Of a stretch of 64,000 nt of DNA, positions 25,291-33,856 are shown in pieces. Origin of the DNA: Manganibacter manganicus (GTDB lineage: Bacteria > Pseudomonadota > Alphaproteobacteria > Rhizobiales > Rhizobiaceae); the NCBI RefSeq assembly GCF_002075885.1, contig NZ_MDET01000058.1:1-64000 (forward strand). Direction: 5' to 3'. Position 1 is the first letter of the stretch; every line of letters begins with the position of its first letter. The notes below the pieces were generated by a model, which was not told the DNA's origin, made no database searches, and saw nothing but the letters and a program-made list of their open reading frames with translations. Both the position numbers and the translations under genes were made by a program.

Positions 25291-27594
25291 TTGGCGCGCC
25301 GCCGCGGTGGAGATCACAACGATCCGCGCGCCGGCGATACGCGCCGCGGACCCGGCGACCAATACCGACCTTCGCGCGACGAAATTCTGCGTTTCATCGC
25401 TGAGAACCCCGACCGCACCGGCAAGCGCGACATCGCCAAGGCCTTTTCGCTGCGCGGTGACGACCGCATCTGGCTGAAAGATCTCCTGCGCGACCTGCAG
25501 GATGAGGGTCTGCTGGAAAAGACTCGCAAGCGCCTCATCCGGCCCGGCGCCCTGCCCCATGTGGCGGTACTCGACATTTTCGGCCGCGACGAAGACGGGT
25601 TGCTGCTTGCGCGGCCAAGCGAACGCCATGGCAATGGCGACGTGCCGGTGGTTGCCATCCGCGCCTCGCGCAGCGGCCCGACACCCGGCATCGGCGACCG
25701 GGTGCTGGCAAAAACCTTCCCCACCGACAATGCGACAGGCCCGGCCTATACGGCGCGGGTGATGAAGGTGTTCGAAAAGCGCACCGAAGCCGTGCTCGGC
25801 ATCTTCCGCATGTTGCATGACGGCACATTTCGCATCGAACCTGTCGAGCGGCGCCAGCCGGAACTGATCGTCGACAAGGAGTTCGTCAACGGCGCGGAAA
25901 ACGGCGACCTCGTCGAGGTGGAGCCGGCGCGCATGCCGCGCTACGGCCTGCCCAAGGCCAAGGTACTCCAGGTGCTTGGCTCGCTGACCAGCGAAAAGGC
26001 GATCTCGATGATCGCCATCCATGCCCATGAAATCCCGCATATCTTTCCCGCCGACGTTGTGGCGGAAGCCGAGGCGGCGAAGCCGGCGACGCTTGCCGGA
26101 CGCGAGGACTGGCGCGACCTGCCGCTCGTCACCATCGACCCGGCCGACGCCAAGGACCATGACGATGCGGTGTTCGCCACGCTCGACAAGGACGAGAAGA
26201 ACCTCGGCGGCGTCATCGTCACCGTCGCGATTGCCGATGTCGCCGCCTATGTGCGGCCCGACGCGCCGCTCGACCGGGAGGCATTGAGGCGGGGCAACTC
26301 GGTCTATTTCCCCGATCGCGTCGTGCCGATGCTGCCTGAGCGCATTTCCAACGATCTGTGCTCGCTGCGCGAAGGCGAGGACCGCCCGGCAATGGCCGTG
26401 CGCATGACCTTTACGGCTGAAGGCCGCAAACTCCGGCACTCCTTCCATCGAATCATGATGAAATCGGCCGCCAGGCTCGCCTACCCCCAGGCCCAGGCGG
26501 CGATTGACGGCGCACCAGACGACAAGACCGGCCCGATCCTTGAAACCGTGCTGAAGCCACTGTGGGATGCCTATGCCGTTTTGAAGCGCGGCCGCAACGC
26601 CCGCCAGCCGCTCGAACTCGAATTGCCGGAGCGCAAGATCCTGCTGAAAGAGGACGGCACTGTGGACAAGGTGGTGGTGCCGGACCGGCTCGACGCGCAC
26701 AAACTGATCGAAGAGTGCATGATCCAGGCCAATGTGTGCGCCGCCGAGACTCTGGAGGCGAAGAAACAGGCGCTGGTCTATCGCATCCACGATGCGCCGT
26801 CGCTGGCAAAGCAGGAATTGCTGCGCGAGTTTCTCCACACTATCGGCCTTTCGCTGGCGCGCGGCGCACAGATGCGCCCGGCGCAATTCAACGGCATATT
26901 GGAGCGCGTGCACGGCGAGGATAATGAGGAATTGGTCAACGAGGTGGTGCTGCGCTCGCAAAGCCAGGCGGAATATTCGCCCGCCAATCTTGGCCATTTC
27001 GGGCTGAATCTCCGGCGGTACGCGCATTTCACCTCACCGATCCGCCGCTATGCCGATTTGATCGTGCATCGCGCGCTGATCGCGGCGCTCGGGCTTGGCG
27101 CGGACGGATTGACGCCGGGCGAAGAGGCGCGGCTTGAAGAAATCGCGGTTTTGATCTCAGCGACGGAACGTCGCGCCATCGCGGCCGAACGCGAGACAAT
27201 TGACCGTCTCGTCGCTGGCTATCTTTCTGAAAAGACTGGTGAAAATTTCGATGCACGCATCTCCGGCGTGACCAAGGCAGGACTTTTTGTCCAGTTGCCG
27301 CAATTTGGCGCGGATGGCTTCATACCGGTGTCATCGCTGCAGGGCGATTACTATATATTCGATGAAGCGGCGCGGACACTGTTCGGAGAGCGCAGCGGCA
27401 AAGGCTATCAGCTTGCGGATCGCGTCGAGGTCCGCTTGATCGAAGTTGCCCCCATGGCGGGTGCAATGCGCTTCGAGATGCTGAGCGAGCCCAAGCCCCT
27501 GCCCGGCTCCAAACGGTCATTCCACAAGGCCAAGCGCCAATCGCGTGGCAGGGTGTCCCGGTCGCATTCGGGGCCGCGCGGCAGGAGACGATAA
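25291..27594 (+). CDS. rnr: Ribonuclease R
   Basis: A 767-residue 3'-5' exoribonuclease. The TTG at 25291 is used as start because it lies just after the topA stop, with AAGAAGG about 10 bases upstream inside topA. No ATG is available before the first domain. An N-terminal basic/HTH region (EILRFIAENPDRTGKRDI) precedes cold-shock domains. The RNB catalytic core contains TIDPADAKDHDDAVF with the metal-binding aspartates and HFTSPIRRYADLIVHR. A C-terminal S1 domain (FDARISGVTKAGLFVQLP) and a basic tail complete the usual order. It degrades structured RNA and is involved in RNA quality control. Confidence 0.97.
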   Translation: MARRRGGDHNDPRAGDTRRGPGDQYRPSRDEILRFIAENPDRTGKRDIAKAFSLRGDDRIWLKDLLRDLQDEGLLEKTRKRLIRPGALPHVAVLDIFGRDEDGLLLARPSERHGNGDVPVVAIRASRSGPTPGIGDRVLAKTFPTDNATGPAYTARVMKVFEKRTEAVLGIFRMLHDGTFRIEPVERRQPELIVDKEFVNGAENGDLVEVEPARMPRYGLPKAKVLQVLGSLTSEKAISMIAIHAHEIPHIFPADVVAEAEAAKPATLAGREDWRDLPLVTIDPADAKDHDDAVFATLDKDEKNLGGVIVTVAIADVAAYVRPDAPLDREALRRGNSVYFPDRVVPMLPERISNDLCSLREGEDRPAMAVRMTFTAEGRKLRHSFHRIMMKSAARLAYPQAQAAIDGAPDDKTGPILETVLKPLWDAYAVLKRGRNARQPLELELPERKILLKEDGTVDKVVVPDRLDAHKLIEECMIQANVCAAETLEAKKQALVYRIHDAPSLAKQELLREFLHTIGLSLARGAQMRPAQFNGILERVHGEDNEELVNEVVLRSQSQAEYSPANLGHFGLNLRRYAHFTSPIRRYADLIVHRALIAALGLGADGLTPGEEARLEEIAVLISATERRAIAAERETIDRLVAGYLSEKTGENFDARISGVTKAGLFVQLPQFGADGFIPVSSLQGDYYIFDEAARTLFGERSGKGYQLADRVEVRLIEVAPMAGAMRFEMLSEPKPLPGSKRSFHKAKRQSRGRVSRSHSGPRGRRR

Positions 27595-28043
27595 TGGTTG
27601 CACAACAACAGGTTTTCGGCGGCGACGCGCAGAGCGAGAGGCCCGCGCGGCCGCTGATGGAAGCCATGAAGCGCGGCTTTTTCGGCCGCTGCCCGCATTG
27701 CGGCCAAGGCAAGCTGTTTCGCGCCTTCGTCAAGACGGTGGACACATGCTCGGCCTGCGGCGAAGAAATTCATCACCATCGCGCCGACGACCTGCCCGCC
27801 TATCTCGACATCGTCGTCGTCGGCCATGTCGTGCTGGGCGCCTTCATGACCGTCGAGATGACGACATTCTGGCCCATGTGGCTGCATCTTGCCGTATGGG
27901 CGCCATTGACCCTCATCATGGCGTTGGCATTGCTGCAACCGATCAAGGGCGCCGTCATCGGTTTGCAATGGGCACTCTATATGCATGGTTTCGGCGGCGA
28001 GGACGACGAGATCGAAACGCACTCGAAACTCGAGGCGCAATAA
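27594..28043 (+). CDS. DUF983 family membrane protein
   Basis: A 149-residue protein whose ATG overlaps the rnr stop as TAATG, so it is translationally coupled. It starts with a zinc-ribbon-like part (RGFFGRCPHCGQGKLF ... TCSACGEEIHHH), four cysteines that could bind metal. Two to three membrane helices follow, around VVVGHVVLGAFMTVEM and LAVWAPLTLIMALALL. The family is widespread in alphaproteobacteria and uncharacterised. The coupling to rnr is the only functional hint. Confidence 0.92.
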   Translation: MVAQQQVFGGDAQSERPARPLMEAMKRGFFGRCPHCGQGKLFRAFVKTVDTCSACGEEIHHHRADDLPAYLDIVVVGHVVLGAFMTVEMTTFWPMWLHLAVWAPLTLIMALALLQPIKGAVIGLQWALYMHGFGGEDDEIETHSKLEAQ

Positions 28044-28126
28044 TAGCTTCGTGGCGCCATCCTACCATAACCGATCTGGCAAAAGTCCCTCTTTCATGCA
28101 CCGCAACTTTCGGCTAGGGCCAATCC

Positions 28127-28867
28127 ATGCACGGAATGACCAAGGCGGAAGTTGACGCGATCGAGCGCAACGAATTGAGACCGCAGGGCGGACCGAAGCG
28201 CCCGCGCGACGCGGCCACGCTGATCCTGCTCGACCGCACGGCCAATGACTTTCGCGTATTGATGGGCCGCCGCCATGCACGGCACGCCTTCATGCCGGGT
28301 AAATTCGTGTTTCCCGGCGGCCGCACCGACCCCGGCGACAGCCGCGTTGAGGTGGCGGCGCCACTACCGACGGCCGTGGAGGAAAAGCTCATTGCCGGCC
28401 CCGGTCGCGCCAGCGCGGCGCGCGCCCGCGCCATCGCGCTTTCAGCCATCCGCGAGACTTATGAGGAAGCCGGCCTGTTGATCGGCCAAAAGGGCGAATT
28501 CCGCACAAGCAAGCCGGAATGGCAGGGTTTTGCCGAGCATGGCGTGCAGCCTTCGCTCGAAGCCGTGCGCTTCGTCGCACGCGCCATCACCCCGCCCGGC
28601 CGCGTGCGCCGTTACGACACCCGCTTCCTGGTCGCCTGGCGCAGCGACGTGGCCGTGGAACTGGCCGATGGCGGGCCGACCAATGAGTTGGAAGATCTTG
28701 TCTGGTTGCCGCTTGCCGAAGCCCGAAACGGTGATATTCCGGGCATTACGAAAACCATCCTGGAGGAACTGGAACTGCGGCTTGAGCAAGACCCGCTGCT
28801 GCAGCCCGGAGGACCGGTCCCGTTCTACCGGATGATCGGTAATCGTTTCATCCGCGAAGTTCTTTGA
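28127..28867 (+). CDS. NUDIX hydrolase
   Basis: A 246-residue NUDIX protein. The loop before the box is GKFVFPGGRTDPGD and the catalytic helix is IRETYEEAGLLIG, where the Glu residues of REUxEE bind Mg. There is a long insertion between the Gly-rich strand and the box, so the spacing differs from the canonical 23-residue Nudix box and is more like the larger CoA- or dinucleotide-type members. The substrate is not predictable. The ATG at 28127 has AGGG six bases upstream; an ATG nine bases later is possible. An MFS gene starts three bases after the stop. Confidence 0.88.
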   Translation: MHGMTKAEVDAIERNELRPQGGPKRPRDAATLILLDRTANDFRVLMGRRHARHAFMPGKFVFPGGRTDPGDSRVEVAAPLPTAVEEKLIAGPGRASAARARAIALSAIRETYEEAGLLIGQKGEFRTSKPEWQGFAEHGVQPSLEAVRFVARAITPPGRVRRYDTRFLVAWRSDVAVELADGGPTNELEDLVWLPLAEARNGDIPGITKTILEELELRLEQDPLLQPGGPVPFYRMIGNRFIREVL

Positions 28868-28870
28868 GAA

Positions 28871-30118
28871 ATGGACCGCCCTTTTGGTGCTGACGTCGCT
28901 TCCCCCTCTCGCCTGCAAACGCCGGACGGCCACAAGATGAGCGCCGATACCGAAGCGCAGGACGAGGAGCGCGTCCACTGGCTGCCGATGCTGGCTGCCA
29001 TATCGGCGATCAGCGTGGTAGGCATCGCCATCGGCCTCGGCATGCCGCTCCTGTCCGTCATCCTGGAATCACGCGGCCATTCGGCTTCGATGATCGGCCT
29101 CAACACCGCTGTCGCCGGTCTCGCCTCCATTGCCGGCGCGCCGCTGGCGACGCCCTTGGCGCGGCGTTTCGGTGTGGCCATGACCATGCTGATGATGATC
29201 GCAGCCGGGGCGCTCGCTTTTATCGGTTTCCACTTCGCACCCGCATTCTGGATGTGGTTTCCGCTGCGCGTGGTGCTGCACATCTCGCTCACCATCCTGT
29301 TCATTCTTTCGGAATTCTGGATCAGCGCCTCGGCGCCGCCGCATCGGCGCGGTCTCGTGCTCGGCGTGTATGCCACGGTTCTTTCACTCGGCTTCGCCGC
29401 CGGGCCTTGGCTGTTCGCGCATCTGGGCAGCGTCGGGTTCCTGCCTTTCGGCGTCACGGTCGCATTTGTCGCGATAGCGGCACTTCCGGTTCTTGCCGCA
29501 CGCAAGGAAAGCCCCGACATCCACACCACCAGTGAAACCAGCGGTTTCCTGCGCTATATCTGGATGGTGCCGACAGCGACGGTCGCGGTACTGGTTTTCG
29601 GTGCGGTCGAGACCGGCGGCTTTGCGCTGTTTCCCGTCTATGGCAGCCGCATCGGCTATTCGGAGGCTGACGCAGCACTCCTGCTCACCATGATCGGGCT
29701 CGGTAATGTGCTGTTACAAATCCCCATGGGCATGCTCAGCGACCGCATAAGCGACCGGCGCTACCTGCTTCTCGCCTGCGCCACGGTCGGTTTCGTCGGC
29801 ACGGCAATGATGCCGCTCTTTGCCGCAAACTGGCACTTGATGGCGGCGCTTCTGTTCTTGTGGGGCGGCGTGGTGGCGGCGCTTTATACCGTCGGCCTCG
29901 CCCATCTCGGATCGCAGCTTTCCGGCCATGATCTCGCCTCGGCCAACGCCGCATTCGTGCTGTGCTATGGCATCGGGATGGTGCTCGGCCCGCAGGTCAT
30001 CGGCATCGGCATGGATCTGCTTGGCCCGGACGGTTTCGGCTGGTCTCTCGCGCTTTTCTTCGCCGCTTATATGATCCTGGCGATGTCGCGAATGGCGATC
30101 AAGGCGCGGCAGCATTAG
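28871..30118 (+). CDS. MFS transporter
   Basis: A 415-residue major facilitator with about 12 predicted helices. The hallmark cytoplasmic loop between helices 2 and 3 (TPLARRFGVAMTM) and the equivalent GMLSDRISDRRYLL between helices 8 and 9 are both visible. The first 35 residues are hydrophilic, so the ATG at 28937 could be the real start. It lies directly behind the NUDIX gene, so cotranscription is likely. Substrate and direction are unknown; the YfkF/YcaD-like pattern fits an exporter. Confidence 0.88.
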   Translation: MDRPFGADVASPSRLQTPDGHKMSADTEAQDEERVHWLPMLAAISAISVVGIAIGLGMPLLSVILESRGHSASMIGLNTAVAGLASIAGAPLATPLARRFGVAMTMLMMIAAGALAFIGFHFAPAFWMWFPLRVVLHISLTILFILSEFWISASAPPHRRGLVLGVYATVLSLGFAAGPWLFAHLGSVGFLPFGVTVAFVAIAALPVLAARKESPDIHTTSETSGFLRYIWMVPTATVAVLVFGAVETGGFALFPVYGSRIGYSEADAALLLTMIGLGNVLLQIPMGMLSDRISDRRYLLLACATVGFVGTAMMPLFAANWHLMAALLFLWGGVVAALYTVGLAHLGSQLSGHDLASANAAFVLCYGIGMVLGPQVIGIGMDLLGPDGFGWSLALFFAAYMILAMSRMAIKARQH

Positions 30119-30148
30119 CAGATGGCAACGTCCAGGCCGGCCCCAGGC

Positions 30149-30176
30149 TTGCGTTGCAGGAAAAATGCTGTATATC
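30149..30176 (+). promoter_or_regulatory. Possible promoter of rpsF-rpsR-rplI
   Basis: TTGCGT (30149-30154) and TATATC (30171-30176) are 16 bases apart, a moderate match. The predicted leader runs about 235 nt and includes a small GGCC-GAA-GGCC hairpin followed by TTTTTC at 30217-30234 that could attenuate. Except for these elements the 296 bases between the MFS gene and rpsF look empty. Confidence 0.4.
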
Positions 30177-30414
30177 CGCCCTCAATCTGCCGGTCCTGAC
30201 TGGGGGCTGAACGGAGGGCCGAAGGCCGTTTTTCTTAAAAACAACGCTTTCGTCGCGACGCTAAAAAGCGCCCGCCTCCCGTGTCTCCGCTCTCGACCGT
30301 CTCGTCATGCTCCTTTCTTCTCCTGAGGTGGCCACAGGCCCTCGAAGGATCAGAGAAGTTGCAGAGGCTTTAGCCGCCGGGACCGGGAGAGAAACGAAGA
30401 AAGGCAAAAGAACT

Positions 30415-30849
30415 ATGGCTCTATACGAACATGTGTTCCTTGCCCGGCAGGATCTGTCGCAGCAGCAGGTCGATGAGCTCGTTGAACGTTTCAAGGGCGT
30501 CATCACCGAAGGCGGCGGCTCGATTGGCCGGGTCGAGAACTGGGGGCTGAAGTCCCTTACCTACCGGGTCAAGAAGAACCGGAAGGCTTACTACACGTTG
30601 ATGGACCTGACCTGCCCGCCGCCGGCTCTGGCCGAGATGGAGCGCCAGATGGGCCTGTCGGAAGACGTGCTGCGCTTCCTGACCATCAAGGTCGAGAAGC
30701 ACGAAGAAGGTGCTTCCGCGATGATGCAGAAGCGCGAGGAACGTTCGGATCGCGGCAATTTCGGCGATCGCGGCCCGCGTTCCTTCGGTGATCGTGGCGG
30801 CGACCGCGGCCCGCGCCGGCCCCGCAACGAGAACGAGGGAGCAGCATAA
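30415..30849 (+). CDS. rpsF: 30S ribosomal protein S6
   Basis: A 144-residue S6 from the ATG 30415 (MALYEHVFLARQDLS), preceded by AAAGG. The core has RVENWGLKSLTYRVKKNRKA and FLTIKVEKHEEG; S6 binds 16S rRNA as a heterodimer with S18. The C-terminal 35 residues form an Arg/Gly/Asp repeat (FGDRGPRSFGDRGGDRG), common in rhizobial S6 and not a sign of transfer. rpsR begins on the last base of the stop codon (TAATG). Confidence 0.98.
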   Translation: MALYEHVFLARQDLSQQQVDELVERFKGVITEGGGSIGRVENWGLKSLTYRVKKNRKAYYTLMDLTCPPPALAEMERQMGLSEDVLRFLTIKVEKHEEGASAMMQKREERSDRGNFGDRGPRSFGDRGGDRGPRRPRNENEGAA

Positions 30850-31097
30850 TGGTCGACATCAACCAGATCCCGACCCGGCGCCCGTTCCATCGCCGGCGCA
30901 AGACCTGCCCGTTCTCCGGCACCAATGCCCCGAAGATCGACTACAAGGACGTGCGGCTTCTGCAGCGCTACATTTCCGAGCGCGGCAAGATCGTGCCTTC
31001 GCGCATAACCGCCGTCAGCCAGAAGAAGCAGCGTGAACTCGCCAAGGCGATCAAGCGTGCCCGCTTCCTCGGCCTGCTGCCTTACGTCGTGCGTTAA
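30849..31097 (+). CDS. rpsR: 30S ribosomal protein S18
   Basis: An 82-residue S18 with RRKTCPFSGTNAPKIDYKDV and the conserved C-terminus RARFLGLLPYVVR. The ATG overlaps the rpsF stop, so S6 and S18 are made in a coupled fashion. The rplI start lies 208 bases downstream, which is a longer gap than usual in this operon. Confidence 0.98.
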   Translation: MVDINQIPTRRPFHRRRKTCPFSGTNAPKIDYKDVRLLQRYISERGKIVPSRITAVSQKKQRELAKAIKRARFLGLLPYVVR

Positions 31098-31305
31098 AAC
31101 GCCTTGAGCGAGGGGCGCTTAACCGCGCTCCTTGCCCATCCTGCCGCTTCGGGAGCGGATCATTCCCGAGTTGGGGCTCAAGCACAGCTTACCCCTAACT
31201 GCCTGGACAGGCAGGACAGCGAAACCGGCGCCACGAACCATCGGCACCATTGCTTCCAGTCTGTCTCCTGATCAATCGCCGAAAACGGCGCATATGGAGA
31301 AGAAA
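31098..31305 (+). other. Unusually long rpsR-rplI spacer
   Basis: No gene is supported in these 208 bases. They hold two small hairpins, CCGCT-N5-AGCGG (31144-31158) and CTGCCTG-GA-CAGGCAG (31199-31214), neither followed by a U-run. In related genomes as I remember them, a DUF2232 membrane protein gene sits here; no remnant of it is recognisable. Confidence 0.6.
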
Positions 31306-31887
31306 ATGGACGTCATCCTACTCGAACGCGTCGCGCGTCTCGGCCAGATGGGCGATACCGTCAAGGTCAAGGACGGTTTTGCGCGCAATTTCCTGTTGCC
31401 CAAGGGCAAGGCGCTGCGAGCCAATGAAGCCAACAAGAAGAAGTTCGAAGGCCAGCGCGCACAGCTCGAAGCTCGCAACCTCGAGCGCAAGAGCGAAGCC
31501 GAGGCGATCGCCGAGAAACTCGATGGCCACAGCTTTATCGCGGTTCGTTCCGCAGGTGAAACCGGACAGCTTTACGGGTCGGTCTCGACGCGCGATATCG
31601 CCGACCTGCTGACCGCCGAGGGCTTCTCGGTCGCCCGCAACCAGATCGAACTCAATCATCCGATCAAGACCATCGGCCTTACCAATGTGGCAATCGCGCT
31701 GCACCCGGAAGTCGAGGTTACCGTCACGCTCAACATTGCGCGCAGCACCGACGAAGCGGAACGCCAGGCTCAGGGCGAGATGCTGACGACCGCCGAGGCG
31801 ATCTATGGCGACGACATCAACGACAACGCCCGGCCGGATAATTTCTTCGATCCGAATGCCGAGTTCGAGGGCGAAGAAGAGGCCTGA
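31306..31887 (+). CDS. rplI: 50S ribosomal protein L9
   Basis: A 193-residue L9. The ATG at 31306 (MDVILLERVARLGQMGDTVK) has GGAGAAG just upstream; an ATG 12 bases earlier would add four unrelated residues. The N-domain GDTVKVKDGFARNFLLPKG, the long connecting helix (NKKKFEGQRAQLEARNLERK) and the C-domain are intact. A C-terminal acidic tail ends FEGEEEA. Interspersed repeats and a strong terminator follow. Confidence 0.98.
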   Translation: MDVILLERVARLGQMGDTVKVKDGFARNFLLPKGKALRANEANKKKFEGQRAQLEARNLERKSEAEAIAEKLDGHSFIAVRSAGETGQLYGSVSTRDIADLLTAEGFSVARNQIELNHPIKTIGLTNVAIALHPEVEVTVTLNIARSTDEAERQAQGEMLTTAEAIYGDDINDNARPDNFFDPNAEFEGEEEA

Positions 31888-31893
31888 GTGCCT

Positions 31894-31945
31894 GGAGCAT
31901 CGGACCGAAAAGTGGAATCTGGTTTTCGGGTTATTCCGATGCTCC
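31894..31945. repeat. Palindromic interspersed repeat, family 1 copy A
   Basis: GGAGCATCGGA at one end pairs with TCCGATGCTCC at the other, and the core reads ACCGAAAAGTGGAATC... into GGTTTTCGG. The same core occurs in the opposite orientation at 42306-42359. It is a hairpin-forming repeat of the type common in Mesorhizobium-like genomes and lies just after rplI. Confidence 0.75.
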
Positions 31946-31954
31946 ATCAAGGTG

Positions 31955-31999
31955 TTAGAGCGTCCCTTTGTGCATTCAATTGAACGCACGGCGCTCTAA
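31955..31999. repeat. Palindromic interspersed repeat, family 2
   Basis: TTAGAGCG (31955-31962) pairs with CGCTCTAA (31992-31999), with an internal CAATTG centre. It follows family-1 copy A after nine bases, so the two repeat types form a composite element in the rplI 3' region. Confidence 0.6.
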
Positions 32000-32040
32000 T
32001 GCCGTCAGGATTTGAGCCTCGGCATTCATATTCTGGACCA

Positions 32041-32070
32041 AAAGCCCGGACCTTGTGTCCGGGCTTTTTT
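32041..32070. terminator. Strong terminator after rplI
   Basis: AAAGCCCGGAC pairs perfectly with GTCCGGGCTTT over a CTTGT loop and is followed by TTT. The 11-base stem, preceded by an A-run, could also work on the opposite strand. It separates the ribosomal operon from cfa. Confidence 0.9.
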
Positions 32071-32151
32071 GTTCAAAGGGAACTTTTCGACCCCGTCCGT
32101 ATTGAGGCACAATGGTGACGCCCCCGCCTGGTTCGATAGGGATGATGATTC

Positions 32152-33465
32152 ATGAACGTTATGTTGAAGCGTATTCTCGAACACCTGGTGCACACGGGAA
32201 GTCTCAAGGTCACCGATCCGAAGGGCACGATTTCAACCTTCGGCGACGGCAGCGGCGATCCGGTGCATATCCATATCAAGACACCACATGCCCAGCGTGC
32301 AATCACCTTCGATCCGATGCTGGCCGTGCCGGAAGCCTATATGGACGGCGAACTCGACATTCTTGAAGGCGGCGTGCTCGGCCTGATGCGGATCGCCTTC
32401 CAGAATATGGGCAGCGGCGGCATTGACGCCACATGGTCAAAGGCGATCGAAGGGCTGCGCCATGCCTTCCGCCGCCTGCAGCAGGTCAACACGACCTCGC
32501 GCTCGCGGCGCAACGTGCAGCGGCACTACGATCTCTCGGGCGAGCTTTATCGGCTCTTCCTCGATGACGACATGCAATATTCCTGCGCCTTCTTCGATCA
32601 CCTCGACATGACGATCGACGAGGCACAAGCGGCCAAGAAACGGCACATCAGCGCCAAGCTCAAGCTGCAACCGGGCCAGACCGTGCTCGATATCGGCTGC
32701 GGCTGGGGTGGCCTTGGCCTTTATCTGGCCAAGACGTTCGACGTCGATGTGCAGGGCGTGACACTCTCCACCGAGCAGCATGCCGTCGCTACCGACCGCG
32801 CCCATGCCCAGGGGTTGGAAAACCGCGTGCACTTCGAACTCAAGGACTATCGCAACATCAACGAGCGTTTCGACCGCATCGTGTCGGTCGGCATGTTCGA
32901 GCATGTCGGCGTCAACCATTACCGCACCTTCTTCGACAAATGCGCGACGCTGCTCAAGCCCGATGGCGTGATGCTTTTGCACACGATCGGCCGGTCCGGC
33001 GTGCCGTGGGCGACCAGCGCCTTCATCCGCAAATACATCTTCCCCGGTGGGTATATCCCGGCTCTGTCTGAAGTGGCGCCGGTGATCGAGAAATCCGGGC
33101 TGGTCATCACCGATATCGAAATTCTGCGCCTGCATTATGCCGAGACGCTCAATCGCTGGAGCGAACGTTTCGCGGTCAACCGCGACAAGGCCAAGGCGAT
33201 CTATGACGAGCGTTTCTGCCGCATGTGGGAATTCTATCTCGCGGCATCGGAGGCGGCCTTCCGCTGGCAGGACCTGGTGAACTTCCAGATCCAGCTCACG
33301 CGCCGCAACGACGCGCTGCCGATGACCCGCGACTACATGTCGAAGTGCGAAAGGGCGCTGGAAATGCGCGATATGGGGCACCGCAAGGACGCACCCGTTT
33401 CCCAGCAAGGGGAAGAGAATGCCCCGGCCAAGCCGGCGCGTCGCCGCAGGGTGACCGGCAAATAG
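32152..33465 (+). CDS. cfa: Cyclopropane-fatty-acyl-phospholipid synthase
   Basis: A 437-residue enzyme. The N-terminal lipid-binding part is followed by the SAM-binding motif VLDIGCGWGGLGLYLA (near 178-193) and the family hallmarks RRNVQRHYDLSGELYRLFLD, MQYSCAFF and VSVGMFEHVG. It methylenates cis double bonds in membrane phospholipids using S-adenosylmethionine, usually on entry to stationary phase or under acid stress. The C-terminal Lys/Arg-rich tail (KPARRRRVTGK) is extra. It stands alone between two terminators. Confidence 0.96.
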   Translation: MNVMLKRILEHLVHTGSLKVTDPKGTISTFGDGSGDPVHIHIKTPHAQRAITFDPMLAVPEAYMDGELDILEGGVLGLMRIAFQNMGSGGIDATWSKAIEGLRHAFRRLQQVNTTSRSRRNVQRHYDLSGELYRLFLDDDMQYSCAFFDHLDMTIDEAQAAKKRHISAKLKLQPGQTVLDIGCGWGGLGLYLAKTFDVDVQGVTLSTEQHAVATDRAHAQGLENRVHFELKDYRNINERFDRIVSVGMFEHVGVNHYRTFFDKCATLLKPDGVMLLHTIGRSGVPWATSAFIRKYIFPGGYIPALSEVAPVIEKSGLVITDIEILRLHYAETLNRWSERFAVNRDKAKAIYDERFCRMWEFYLAASEAAFRWQDLVNFQIQLTRRNDALPMTRDYMSKCERALEMRDMGHRKDAPVSQQGEENAPAKPARRRRVTGK

Positions 33466-33500
33466 GCTTATTCGACTTGCCATGCCCTTCACGATCATGG

Positions 33501-33527
33501 AAAACCCCGCCATAGCGCGGGGTTTTT
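33501..33527. terminator. Intrinsic terminator of cfa
   Basis: AAAACCCCGC pairs with GCGGGGTTTT over a CATAGC loop, then T. It ends four bases before the TTG start of the next gene, so any transcript for that gene must read through or start within the terminator. Confidence 0.88.
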
Positions 33528-33530
33528 CTC

Positions 33531-33854
33531 TTGACCTATCTCCTCTATGTAGCCGCCGCATTGGCCGAAATCGGTGGATGCTTCTCTTTCTGGGCGTGGT
33601 GGCGGCTGGATAAGTCGCCGCTGTGGCTGCTGCCCGGTCTGGCGTCGCTGATTCTGTTTGCCTGGCTGCTGGCGCTTGTGGACAGCGATGCCGCCGGGCG
33701 CGCCTATGCCACCTATGGCGGGATTTACATCATGGCGTCGCTCGGCTGGATGTGGATGATGGAAGGTGTGCGGCCCGACCGATGGGATATTGCCGGCGCC
33801 GTCATCTGCCTTTGCGGTGCATCGCTAATCCTGTTCGCGCCGCGCGGAGCCTGA
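33531..33854 (+). CDS. YnfA/UPF0060 family small membrane protein
   Basis: A 107-residue protein with four predicted helices and the family signature AALAEIGGCFSFWAWWRLDKS, then AYATYGGIYIMASLGWMW and GVRPDRWDIAGA. YnfA is a small-multidrug-resistance-like efflux protein in Shigella; the role here is inferred. The TTG at 33531 is the only start that keeps the complete first helix. It has no clear ribosome-binding site because the cfa terminator lies directly upstream. An Rsm22-type gene starts three bases after its stop. Confidence 0.88.
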   Translation: MTYLLYVAAALAEIGGCFSFWAWWRLDKSPLWLLPGLASLILFAWLLALVDSDAAGRAYATYGGIYIMASLGWMWMMEGVRPDRWDIAGAVICLCGASLILFAPRGA

Positions 33855-33856
33855 TT

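Noticed and set aside
25081..27027. Minus-strand open frame (648 codons) opposite topA and rnr
   Set aside because: The sense genes are complete and recognised; the antisense product has no motif and spans two unrelated genes.
30735..30840. Gly/Arg/Asp repeats at the end of rpsF
   Set aside because: This is the normal low-complexity tail of alphaproteobacterial S6, not a separate repeat element.
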